This document shows, in pieces, positions 14,794-26,809 of a stretch of 64,000 bases of DNA. The position numbers were made by a program, and so were the translations under genes. This DNA is from Hybos culiciformis (taxonomy: Eukaryota > Arthropoda > Insecta > Diptera > Hybotidae), in assembly GCA_964007475.1 (NCBI GenBank), contig OZ023274.1, positions 90,667,213-90,731,212 of the forward strand. Reading direction: 5' to 3'. Under the pieces are notes generated by a model, which worked only from the letters and a program-made list of their open reading frames with translations, was not told where the DNA came from and ran no database searches. Position 1 is the first letter of the stretch, and each line of letters opens with the position of its first letter.

Positions 14794-15723
14794 TACACAG
14801 AAAAAAAAGAGTAGCCTTTTCATCTAAACTTTAAATAAAATCATTTAATGTTTGTGATTGAATTTTAGCCATTTAAACTGTTTAATTGAACCAGCTATTC
14901 TTAATTAAATGATTTGCTACAAATCGTAATTATTTGATTCATTTAATAATTTAAATGAAATATCTAATTTGCATTATCCGTTTTTGACCCCTCAAATACA
15001 AAAAAACAACTCAAATGTTTTTTTTGATTTTTTTTTGGTTTTTTTTAAATTTTTTTTTTTTAACTTTTTTTGTTTTTTTTTTTTGTTTTGTTTTTCTTTT
15101 TTCTTTTTTTTTTAAACTTTTTTGGTTTGTCACACATCTAAGTACTATCCACTACGAGACATTGCTTTTTTTTTTTTTAGCTTTTTTGGTCGGTCACCCA
15201 TCTAAGTTCTATCACAACGACGCGTTGCTTAACCGTTTTGTTCAATGTTATGAATTCTTCCACTGAGCTATGTCAGTGATATACAACAATGTATTAATAG
15301 ACAATATAAAATCGGTTTCTATGAAAACTTTCTACAATTGTCAAAGAATGTTATTGTACAATTCTACTATTTTTGTAGTTGATATATTGAAATATTTATT
15401 TCAAATCAAATAATTAAATTTGTTGAATCACATAATGTTTAGATAATTTTAAAATTTACCTTAATTTTCATTTTAACAAATTTGTTTTAATATTTCAAAT
15501 AAATGAATTGTTAAAAACAACTATTGAATTTAATAATTCTTTCAATTAATTATTTGTATTTTAAAATTCAAATCAATGAATTTGCATTAGAAAAATCAGT
15601 CAATTTTGAATTTTTTTTCAACTATTTAAGTAATTAATTTGTTTAAAACATTAGGTTAATTAAAGAAAGCTGATTCATTTAATTATGATTAGTCAATTAT
15701 TCTAATTTATTTCTTTCTGTGTA
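14794..15723. mobile_element. Probable non-autonomous DNA transposon with TACACAGAAA termini
   Basis: TACACAGAAA at 14794-14803 is matched by its reverse complement TTTCTGTGTA at 15714-15723. A second, subterminal inverted match supports pairing of the ends: 14887-14908 (TGAACCAGCTATTCTTAATTAA) aligns with the reverse complement of 15656-15677 at 18 of 22 bases. The interior is rich in AAATGAAT/ATTCATTT-type words in both orientations and contains the 5S-like segment at 15124-15280. No clear target-site duplication flanks the ends, so superfamily and exact boundaries are uncertain. No transposase is encoded. Confidence 0.55.
15124..15280 (-). repeat. 5S-rRNA-derived SINE-like fragment
   Basis: Read on the minus strand, 15233-15188 gives AAGCAACG...GAACTTAGATGGGTGACCG, which resembles the internal control region and box C of eukaryotic 5S rRNA (AAGCAGGGTCGG...GTACTTGGATGGGAGACC). 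Further 5' on the minus strand, near 15256-15274, is TAGCTCAGTGG, a good match to a tRNA-type pol III A box. A second, more diverged copy of the 5S-like part lies at 15124-15165, after a poly-T tract on the plus strand. A SINE of the 5S-derived class (SINE3-like) or a 5S pseudogene fragment fits; it is too diverged to be a working 5S gene. Confidence 0.5.
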
Positions 15724-16556
15724 GTATTTTTGTAAATAAAAATAAATGCGTGCATGAGATTATATTTTCACCAAATTGCATCATATAATACAAAATTATT
15801 ATTATTTTTTAATAACTATAAATGAAAAGCTGAATATATTTTTTTTATATTAATATTTATTAATATTATGTTAAAAAATAAAAGATTAATTTTCATTTAT
15901 TATGGAAATTTTTATATTGCTGTATCTATAATATACAGGAACGAAGTGTGTATTATAGATTCAATTATATAATTTTATTGCCATGCATAGATGAAATGTT
16001 TTCACACCTTGCTATAATTTAAATGTCAAAAAAATAGCCGATTGAACTTATGTATCTGATTACTATGTGAAACAAAATATCTTAATAATATCTGAAATTA
16101 AAAAAGGTCATACTTCTATAAATTTCACAAAACAAATAATAAACACTTTTTAAATCCCTGAAACTATAATCAGAAATAATATGACAAATTTTTATTTTTT
16201 ATTTATATGAAATTTATGAACATGAATATGAAGGATCATTTTAAAAACGATGGGAATTTTCAAAATTTAGGGTGAAGAATTTTACAATTTTATGACATTT
16301 ATAGATAATTTTTTTTATTTTAAGAAAGTTTTTTTTTTTCTTTTTCCATTTCATCTTGAAGACTAAATTGTTAAAAGATAAACTAAATTCTTACATGTCT
16401 GTTCCATTAAACATTTTCCCATGAGAAAGCTTTAGCAAGAGATTTAGTGCTATTTTTTTGTGTTTATATATATATATATATATATATACATATATAACAA
16501 ATAAAGTTTTTCATTTCTATTATTTTTATTTTATTAAAAAGTGAAAAAAATAAAAG

Positions 16557-16581
16557 AACAACTTATATATTATAAGTTGTT
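16557..16581. repeat. Short perfect hairpin (11-bp stem, 3-nt loop)
   Basis: AACAACTTATA at 16557-16567 is followed by its exact reverse complement at 16571-16581 with a TAT loop. It lies in non-coding DNA and no flanking features suggest a function. Confidence 0.7.
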
Positions 16582-19143
16582 GAAAAGAAAATTCTATGCA
16601 CGAAAATATCATAAAAATTCATGAAATCAAAAGTGATTTTCCGTTGTTCCTTTTTTTTGTTGTTATTTATGTCGAATTTAATAGCGAATATCTGAAATTT
16701 ATGAACGAAATAAATAAAAAAATAAAAATAAAAATTTGAAGACGATAAACAAAATTTTAAAAAGGATTTTTAAATTTTTTTTTGAATGTTAAAATAAATT
16801 ATTACGTTCAACAAAATAAACATGCATTTGTTTGTAAGTTAATTTGAATGTACAAAACAGAATAAAAGTAAAAAATAATTATTATAACTGAATTTAGATT
16901 AACATAAAATCAGCCATCAAATTACATTTACAACAATTTGACATGAAACTTAGACTTAAAGATAATATAATATAGGATATATGTATCTAAAAGTCTATAT
17001 AAGTATTGTATCATTCTAGATGCAGTTGAATGCAAATAATTTCTTTTATATAGCTAACAGCTACATGCAGATATAAATATATTTTCTTATAAAGTTAGGT
17101 TCAAACATTTGTTTATAGTCAACTTACATTCTATATATTAAAATACTTTTCAACAAAATTAGTCTTAGTCCAAATTTTAAGCAAAATAATAATTTGTATT
17201 ATATGTTGTTACATACTTATTTGATATTTATTTACGCGATGTTTATTTTCAATAAAGTAGATCAGGGAGTAAGCAGGCCGCATATTTATTCAATAGTCTA
17301 TAATCAAACCACAATTCGTAATTTGCTTTAAATACGATTTTGTTATTATTAATTCATTATTTAATAAAAAAACATTTATACTTCAAAACATAGAATAATA
17401 TAATGACATTATGGTATTAAAAAAAATTAATATGAAAGGTAGGTAACCAATTTAATGTAATAAGGCCACAAATTATGATTCAAAAGGCCCCCATCTCTAG
17501 AGTAGATATTCATTAAGCCATATTTTCTATCTATGTATATTGTCCCTATAAATTCGTCTCACTAAAGTTCACAACCAAGAGTATTATTCATAAAATATAT
17601 ATCCTAACAATAAGTTGAAAAATCTGATTCACCTATTATTAAAATCCGCATAAGAAATACAGATCTTAAATTACTGCTGTTAATGTAATGAATGATAATT
17701 TAATATCACCATGACCTATTACATTTTTTAAGTGAATATATAGTCAGCATCAGTTAAAAGCTTTTGCCGGCTATTTTTAATTGAATAATATCTATGTAGA
17801 ATTGAATATAATCGTAATAATTTCTTAACATTATATGTATACATAAAATAAGATAAATAAAAATAATATTGTTAATATATTTATATATTTAATGAGTATA
17901 TAAAAATATAAATTTATTTTATTTTTTTCTTGTCATCAGCTGCTTAAGTATTAAATCAGTTTCACTTCTTTATTTTATTACTATCACAATTAAAATATTT
18001 ATTAATATAATAATAAAAGATTGAAATTGAAATTATATATGTAAATAAAAAAAAATAATAATAAATAATTACAATAATAATGAAAAATGAAATTAAAAGT
18101 TCTCTTCAATAAAAAATTTTTTATATTGATTTTTCAATTGAATAGTATAATAGTAGAAAATGAAAGTAGAAATATAAAACCACAAGCCATATTATAGAGT
18201 TGACATAATGGTAAAAATAATAATATTTAATTCGATTGTATATTCATATAATTTAATGCTAATCAAAGTATGGATATACAAATTACAAAATAATGTCTTC
18301 AATTTCATAAACTTTCTCATTAATGAATGTATTAATTATTATAATTGTGTATATATATGAAGATGATTTTCCCGGTGTGTAGTTTAGTTTAGCAGGACGA
18401 GAAAATAATATACCTACGTATTCTTTTTTTTAACTGACTCAAATCGAGTCTTTGTGAGTATTACGTCAATTTTTTTTTTTTTAAATATGTCACAAACTGA
18501 TTTGAATATCCAAATTAAAGAAGAACTCTTGTCTAGATAGACCAGTTTATTTCTTCATTATCTGGAAAACACAATCAATTTATGAAGGTTTCTTTGGTAT
18601 TATAAACTAATAACGAAAGGGTTTCATTTAAAATTGTCTGAAATTCAATTAAAATTTGGTTTTTGTTTTTTGTTTTTAATTTGAAACTACACAAGTTAGT
18701 TTTAAAAAACTATGAAAGTTTCTCTAGAACTTTTTTTTCTGATCATAAAAAAAAAACTTTTATATAACAATTTTCACTATAACTATATGACTTATGAAAT
18801 TTTGCATTTATACATTTAAAATTTTAAACAAAGAGGGGTAAAAATAAAAACATAGTAAAATACTTTATATATATATATATTAAAAAGTTTAGTGGAGCGG
18901 AATAAGCGAAAAATAAATAAAATATACACTCAGGTCTTTTATTATGCGATATGTATATAGATAAATTGCACATGATGATAAATCCACATAAAGAAATATT
19001 AAGATTAAAAATGAAACACTTAATTACAAAATTCACATTAAAAGAAACTCGTGTCTACTTAATTAAACTGAACGTATTTCATTTTGAATATGAGAATTAT
19101 AATAGTTTTTAAGCGCCTATACGGACTCCTTTAATTGCACCAC

Positions 19144-19335
19144 ATGCACATAGATAATATTAACACAACCGATGCAAAGATTATACAAAGAGTTTTTCGT
19201 GCTATTGAGAAACGTAAAACCGATTCCATGCAAATGAGGTTAAGAGAACATTCTGAAAGCAGATTCGAAAAAATATTACTATACTTACATTTTCAAGTAA
19301 AAGAAACTAATACGGGATCTGTACTTGGGCCTTAA
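19144..19335 (+). other. Short open frame with unusually balanced composition
   Basis: A 63-codon frame from an ATG at 19144 has none of the Phe/Ile/Lys/Tyr low complexity of neighbouring frames. It contains a charged, helix-compatible middle (FRAIEKRKTDSMQMRLREHS) and ends with a stop at 19333-19335. An in-frame stop lies just upstream at 19132-19134, and no splice acceptor AG precedes it in a convincing context. It could be a fragment of a decayed transposable-element protein, a micropeptide or chance. I recognise no family. Confidence 0.2.
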
Positions 19336-22300
19336 AACTGCAAAAAATATAAGAGTGTGCAGATTTTGAAAACGCAACATTAAAATTTTAAATTTAAATT
19401 CAGATAACCTATAAAGACCTACAGGATTGCTATACAAATAAAAAACTAATGTTAGTCAGCTTCATTATTTTAAACTTAAATATCTTAGACGTCTTTTTAG
19501 AGATAAAAACTAAAAAAAAACAAAAAATTTTTGACGATTACGATTTATTGATGCTTATTAATTTCAAATCAATGGTAAATTTATATTCACAGTCAAGCAC
19601 AGAAAAATTATTGTAATGAAATCATCAATTATAATATAATTTTCTTTCACCAATCGAAGTTAATGGAAAAAAATAAGGTAGCACAGTATAGTAATAAAAT
19701 AATAATAAAATTATATAAAATTTTATAATATACATTTTATATAAATACTAATTTTATTGGATTAACGGCAGCTGCGGCGTCACTCTCTATATATATATTT
19801 ATTTTTTTTTATTTTTTTTATTTTACAAATATGATTATTACAGACTTAAAATCAAATAAGAAAATTTTAAGAAGCTGGTTAGCATTTTGGTTTAGTATTT
19901 ATTTTGTGTGTTGATTTTCATTATTATATTTTTTTTTATATAAAACCTGGAAGAGAAAGTTTCTGTTTTCTGGTTATGAAAAAAAAAAAAAAAAATTAAA
20001 TATGATATACATAAATGTATATTTATATTTGTATTGTATAATGTATATTCATCTTGTAAATAAAAATTATAATCTGCGCGAAACTGAAATGCAAATTTCA
20101 TTAACTCTGATACATATATATACATAAAATAAAAATTGGATGCACAAAAGCTATAAACATAATAAAAAAGAAATAAATTCAACCATGTTTCGGTGCAAAA
20201 AAAAATAATAATAATAAAATGATAACACATTTTGCATTATGAAGCACACAAGCACAACAATAATGACTATAGGCTTAATGTGAAGCTATATAAATTAACC
20301 ATAAACAAGCTTCTGTCAAATAAATGTAATTTTCTTGTATTGTAAATTTTCAACTGACTTCTTCTCGAATTAGACTTTGCCAGTTAGATATAGAGTTTAT
20401 AATGACCGGAAACAGAGAACTAAGAGTTTAATGATTCAATTTTTAATGTATTGTGGTGTAGAATTTTTTTCAATTTTTATCATTATTTGATGATCTATCT
20501 TTCCGAAGCTTCATAAAAACATTCGTTTTTATTTCGAAATGGATAATTAAGACTTGGAATTCGTTTTAGCAAAAGTCATCAAATTCATTTGTCCTATTCT
20601 CCGATAAAAACAAATTGACACGGATAATTTTACAGAACTCATTAATGATTATTTCAAAAATAATTGAAACTCATAAAAATTTATGCTAATAAACTTATAA
20701 TAACAAATTATATTTGAATAAATTCATAATTTTTGTTTATTTTTTTGCGTAGTATAGAAATGGCGAATTTTATTTTGCAAAACTTAATTTTCAAAAACAT
20801 TAAGTTTTCACTTGTGGATAATTAATTTTAATTTACAATACTACGACATATATACTTACTTTTATTTTTTATTTTGAATGTGAGATAAATACAAAAAAAT
20901 TATATGTATATATAAAAATCTTATAATAAAAAATGAAATTTCAAGAGATTTAATTTAATTTTTGCGGATATTCGCACGGTAATTTGATGTCTTTTATTTT
21001 TATTTCTTTCAAATCTTGAAATTGAATTTTATTTTTTTTTTGTTTCTGAGGGAAATAAAAAAAAAAATGTTTAAATAAAATTAATCAATGCATCATTTTA
21101 CATTAAAGATTTATGTAATTGAACAAAAAGAAAGAAAAAAAAAAAACATTTTTGTTTTAGATTGTCATTTTATATCTTAGAGTGATACATAATTTCCAGG
21201 AAATTATATGGTTAAATTTAATATATTTGTTGAGGATTTAAATTTTTTTATTTGAAATTTCATTTCCGTTCCAAAAAGTTTGGCTATATCATCTATTATA
21301 AATCTAATTAACTTTTAAATGTGGTAAAATAAAAGTTTCAGGACCAATTTAAGTAATCTGTGTTAGCTTTTTCTTTTATTTAAAATTGTGTCTGCGAAAA
21401 AAAAAAAAAAATACGTTATGACATTTTAATAATCAAATTAAGATAAATAGATTATTTAATTTCTCTTCAAGTTAACTTATTCATGAAAATTATTTTTTTT
21501 ATTATATGAGTTTTAGACATGAACTTATTTACATAAAACTTATATGGTATTGTAATAATTGTCCTGCATCAACTGCAAAAAAAGTTAATCACTATAAAAG
21601 TATAAATACAAAAGAAAGATTGAAAAAAATTAATACTTTAAGTTCAATAATACTACACGTCATATATCTTAAATACGCACTATATGTAATATATGTAAAT
21701 CTAACTAAGCTCTTTCTATGAATTGAATTATTATGTTGCGTAATTACAAAAACAAAAACATTGGGTGTCTCATTGAATTTTTTTATAACTTCTTTTTTTG
21801 TGCACATTTATAAGTTCACACTAGGTATGTTATTAACAGAGCTTTTGCTTTTAGGTCTTTTTATTCATTTCACTTATTCTAATTTCATTCTAGTTTTCAA
21901 TTTTACATTCATATTCTTACAACAATATGCTTTTTCATATTTGGTTTAGAAAAGCAAGAAAAGAAAAAAAGTTCTCTTTTTACATTAGGCAAATATATTA
22001 TACTTTTGAACTACAAATCCAATTAATTAATTATTTTATATATTGTATACAATGGTGTAAAAATTATGCTCTCACTTTCTTTAGAAACATAATTTAGAAG
22101 AAAAAAAAAAATAGAAAAAATAGAAGAAAAAAAATTTAATAACAAATTTGACCGGCTCGCATAGAGTTACGAATTTTTTTTTGCTTGAAGAACGACAGTA
22201 TACAATTTTTTTTTTATTCATTTATTTGATTAATAATTATTTTACATCTTAAACGCGCCAAAAAAAAATTTGTGATGTTTCTATCAAAATTTCTATTTAA

Positions 22301-23421
22301 TTTATGTTTAATTTTATGCAAATATTTTTCACATTATCGCTTTTATAATAAAAAAGGAAATATAAAAGAATTTTTTTTTTTAAATAATTTTATTTAAAAA
22401 AAATAAATTATTGAATTTTTAATTCAGAAATAAAAAATTTTGTTATTATTATGTTGTAAAAAAAGAAAAAAATAAAAATTTATGAAGGTGTCTTTAAGTT
22501 AAAAAAGAAACATAAGAAAAGAAAATAGAAAGTTTAGAAAAAATATAAAAATTTTTTGTTACAAAATAACTTTCAACATTAATTTTAATTAATGAGAAAA
22601 AAATTTGAATAATTAAATAAAAATGACAAAATATGTTTTTTATCTTTTTTTTTGTTTTTTTTTCTTCTTCTTGATCACAATGGGATATTTATTCAATTTT
22701 CTATAAGCATAGGTATTTAATTTCTGTTAAATTGATGTATCGAAAGTTTTTTTTTTTAAATTTTTTTTTTTGGGCAAAATGTCATAATTTATATTTATAT
22801 ACAACTATACATATAATAGAACTTATTTTATGTCCCAAAAACTAATTTAAATAAATTATATGTTTTCTTTTAGAGGTCGAATCACAAAACTTATTGGTCC
22901 CTAATGCCAAATATAATGTTTGGTTGTTAAAAAAAAATTGTTTATGAAGCTTTCATAAATTTAAAATACGATATATTTTGTATTTTTGCTGTATAAAAGA
23001 CTTTTTCTGCATTAATTTAAATAAATTATATTTATGATTATTATATTTTATTTATATATGTTTTGGTGGTAAAAAATTGGTTGAAATCAAATATTGGTTC
23101 GTGTTATAAAATATAAGTTCAAGAGACGTACATTGTTTATTATTTATATCTTTTTTTAACATTTATGTTTTTGTTCGAATATTTAATATAAGTACTAAAA
23201 CCAACTAACATATAACTAATCTTTCTTTTTTTTTTTTGGTTATATTTTTCAGAAACATAAAAATTTTGTAAATTTGGTACAAAATTCCAAAAAAAAAAAA
23301 AAATACTTTTCCAATATGAAAATTGAATGAACAATGAAAATTTTTTAGCAAAAAATTAATAATTTAAAAATTTTTTTTTTTTTGTTTCGGTGAGAAATAA
23401 TGAGAAGAAATATTAATAAAT

Positions 23422-24384
23422 ATGGAGCGACGTCAACAAGATCGACAACAAACTCAGCCGTTAGAAGAAAGGTCGTCGCAACGATCATTTCCATTACTTT
23501 CGAATCAATCTCAACATCGTACACGTCCACCTGACGTTGAAGAAGCTCTATCTTCAATGCTATGGACACCATACGAACGTACCCCAACAGATAGCAGTAG
23601 TTCAGATGAAGATGAAAAATTAAATTCTCAATTACGTAAATCAAAATCAAGTAATGATACAAAGCAAACTTGTTATAGCATTTTCTATCATCACAACTAC
23701 AATTCAAATCAATTACAATCAGCTGTATTTAACCATTATGTGCCTTCAATATATCGCTTAAAATTTAGTGATGAACAACTTAACAATAATAATAATTCAA
23801 CAAATAGATTTAGTTATCCATATTATGGTTCAATTCCTAGCTTACAATATTATCCAAAGAGTCAATCATGTGTTCAGCCAGAACCACCATCCTATGAATC
23901 ATTGTACCAAATAACAAATAATAATTGTAATGGGTTCCCGAAGCAAGTACAAAATACATCAATTTCTGATTCATTTAATGGAGATTACAGTAAATTGAGC
24001 AGAACAACACCGGTAATAAGTAATTTAATTGCACAAACATTGAATGCATCAAATGTTGCTAATCGATGTCGTAATTCTAATTTTAATTTAACAAACAATA
24101 ATATAAATATTAATAATAATAATAATAATAATAATTATAATAATAATAATAATAATAGTAATAACATTAATAATAATAATATTAATAATAATAATAATAA
24201 TAATATTTTATGTGATAATCAACTGGTGCACGCAACTCATTCAATAGGAAATATTCAAAACAATTACGAACAACAAGAAATACCAGTGAGAAATGACATC
24301 ACAGAGGAACTATCAGAAAATATTAAATTGGAAACAGAATTAATTGCTGGAATGGTGCACCTGGACAACCCATCTGTTATTCAG
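23422..24384 (+). CDS. First visible coding exon of an unrecognised Asn-rich PPxY protein
   Basis: The exon opens with ATG at 23422; an in-frame TGA at 23401-23403 makes this the likely start. It encodes 321 residues and ends at CAG with donor GTATAA at 24385. The open frame runs 7 bases past the donor to a stop, as expected for intron read-through. The protein begins with a Gln/Arg/Ser-rich hydrophilic region (MERRQQDRQQTQPLEERSSQ), then a conserved-looking block around residues 38-65 (DVEEALSSMLWTPYERTP followed by an acidic Ser-rich SSSSDEDE). A PPSY motif (PPxY class, ligand of Nedd4-type WW domains) is encoded at 23884-23895. A long Asn tract from AAT repeats spans about 24099-24210, followed by an acidic C-terminal part. 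There is no signal peptide or membrane span. Joining to 26810 is in phase 0. Family unknown; that it is a coding exon is fairly certain. Confidence 0.8.
24099..24210 (+). repeat. AAT/AAC trinucleotide tract encoding poly-Asn
   Basis: Within the first exon, repeated AAT codons broken by ATT, TAT and AGT give an Asn run interrupted by Ile, Tyr and Ser. The tract preserves the reading frame and is probably length-variable between individuals. Confidence 0.9.
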
Positions 24385-26809
24385 GTATAAATTTTATATT
24401 TAAATTTTCTTTCTGATTTTTTTTTAATTAAACTTCTGTGAATTATTATTATTATAAATTTTCTTACAGAAATTGAAAATTTCAATCATCATTTGTTTTC
24501 AAAAATATTATTTATTAAGCTTGTAGTAAAATTTTGGGTTTAATTTAGCCTTCGAGACAATTAAAATTAATTTCTTTATATTATTCTTCAGAAATATTTT
24601 CTTTTAAATTGTATTGTTTCAAATTTAATTTTATTTTTTCAAATTAATTGAAGTTTTGTTTATTGGCTTCAAAATGAAGCAACTTTATGCAAAAATTTGC
24701 AAGCTTTAATTGTATTTTACATTGTAAAATATAAATATAGGAAATTATAATAGGATTTAATTGTATTTCATTATTTCAATTTATTTCTTATTATGTTTGT
24801 TTTTATGAGTAAAATAATTAAAATTTATTGTTAAATTTTAAAATACAGTACTAAGAAACTCTTCTAACCTATTTCAATTTTAATGATAGTGTTATATGGA
24901 GACGAGACTGAACATCAACTTTAAAAAAACCACTTATGTTCATATATTTCTTGATAATTATTACATTATCTTTATTTAAGAATTTGAAAGCCTACATCAT
25001 ACATAATAAAGTATCTATATATATTCTATAATATATTATTTTATAGAACATAGGTGTAAATCATATATTTCCAATATATAAGAATTATTTAATTTTAATA
25101 GTATATTTATATTTCATATTAACACAAGTACCCAGAAAATCATTAGTGCATGAGTTTAATTATACTTAAAAGAAAATTCTCTTTGTTATTATTATTATTA
25201 TTACTTTTTTTACGGTAAAAATAATTATTTATGTTGATTTTATAATTTCATAACATGCTGCTAATAATATTAATTATTTTTTTTGATGTTCAATCTTAGA
25301 TTACATAATAATTTTTAATAAAAAAAAAATTAAAAAAAAAAATCTACGTATATTATGTAGGCTCATACATTTATATAGAAATTAATAAAAAAAAATAGAG
25401 GAAAAGATTTAAAAAAAACTATATATATATATATAATATTAAATTAAAATAACAATGCCAAATATTTTATTATTATATGAATAAATTTTTTTTTTATTAT
25501 TTTCATTTTATCGTGCATTGTTGAAAATTAATATTTTTTTCTTTAATTTTTTTTTATGTTAATATTTCGCCGATTCAAACCAATGAATACTCATCATTAT
25601 GGTCAATGTTCGAATCATGCAAGCGCATCATATTTTAAGCCAAAAAAAGGAAAAAAAAATAAACAAAAATTATATAAAACAAAAGATTACGTTAATTCTT
25701 TTAAATCCGTATATATTCTTTTAAATAATAAATTAATTACATACAAAATCTATATAAAAATAAATTATAAAAATTAATTTTTATTAATTATAGTGCGTTT
25801 AGCGTAAACTTTTTTTTTATAAGATCAGAAACTGAAAACAAAAGAATTTACGTAATTTTTTTTTATTGCTTCTTCTTTGATCAAAGGCTCTTTGGACCAG
25901 AAAAATTTCATTTAAATTCTCGATTTTGGCTTTGAACATTTAGCCTTATCATCCGTATCACACTATGCACTAAAACTGAATTAGATATAATGTTAATAAT
26001 TTCAAAGAAATTAAAATTACTGGACCAGTCTCAATGTTCATACAACATAAGATTATACATTTTATTAATATTAAACAATAAAAAAATCTGAAACTGTTTA
26101 TCGCTCTGAAAGATAGATAATTCAAACAATTTATTTTTAAATAATGTAAAATATTTTATTTTTGTTAACAAGAGAAAAAATATGAAAGACATTATTTCGG
26201 ATTGGAAATAAAATTTTATTAATGATATAGAATCCGTTCTAACTACATCTAAATAATTGTACTATAATATTATTATATATGAGCCGTTTATTTTGAAAGT
26301 GGTTTAAGTTCACTTGTTTTTGTATTGAGATATTTAAAGGTTTGTGTTTGAATTGATTTCTAACTGGTATTAAGTCGCTTTCATGTTTTTATGACCTTAA
26401 ACATGTTAGATTATAAAATGTAATTCCTTTTATAAACATTATATAAAAACATTATATAAATACGCTGTAATCGTCCTACTTATATATTAAAAGTATACTT
26501 AAAAAGAATTTTTTACATACATTAATAATTCCATAAGCTAATTTTTAAGTGTCAAAATCAAAGCGATTTTAATGATACTTGACTAAAATTGTTTTTAAAT
26601 AAAAAGAATATATAGAATTGTGTTTATTGTGATCATTAACTTTTTTTTTTGGAAAATGGACTTGAACCACTTTCAAAATAAACGGCTCATATATAAAATT
26701 ATGTTCTTGTTTTTTTTTTAATGCCTGCTACTGCACATTATAGATACATAATATCAAATATTTTATGCACTTTGAACAACAAATAAATATATATTTATTT
26801 TGATTACAG
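24385..26809 (+). other. Intron between the two large coding exons
   Basis: The donor GTATAA follows CAG at 24384. The acceptor TTTTGATTACAG ends at 26809, preceded by T-rich sequence. Intron length is 2,425 bp. Both junctions fall between codons (phase 0/0), so splicing joins NPSVIQ to KDKSLPNLELL. The intron carries the TA-flanked MITE at 26273-26696, ending about 110 bp before the acceptor, and a short codon-like island at 25562-25640. Confidence 0.75.
26273..26696. mobile_element. MITE with ~39-bp TIRs beginning TTATATATGAGCCG
   Basis: The left end at 26273-26311 and the reverse complement of the right end at 26658-26696 agree over about 39 bp with two T/C differences. The core is GAGCCGTTTATTTTGAAAGT. 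The ends sit in TATATA, so TA target duplication of the Tc1/mariner kind is likely but the exact border within TATATAT cannot be fixed. No transposase frame is present. The element lies in the intron, with its right end about 110 bp from the splice acceptor of the second exon. Confidence 0.8.

Larger units (their letters stand above)
15724..23421. other. AT-rich non-coding stretch, no confident gene
   Basis: This stretch is dominated by poly-A/T runs and TA repeats, with a TA microsatellite at about 16465-16489, an 11-bp-stem hairpin at 16557-16581 and a GC-richer blip near 19765-19783. One short frame at 19144-19335 is listed separately because of its composition. The last kilobase before 23422 may hold the 5' UTR of the gene that starts there, but no promoter or splice acceptor can be singled out. 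Confidence 0.55.

Noticed and set aside
15015..15266. An 83-residue plus-strand frame, very Phe-rich at its start
   Set aside because: It is a translation of poly-T runs and lies antisense to the 5S-like segment. It has no protein-like composition.
15188..15280. A functional 5S rRNA or tRNA gene
   Set aside because: It matches only part of 5S and is diverged. The A-box-like word has no convincing B box or cloverleaf, so a SINE-like fragment fits better.
23345..23707. A 120-residue minus-strand frame opposite the first exon
   Set aside because: It overlaps the better supported plus-strand exon and ends in poly-T-derived residues. It is a frame shadow.
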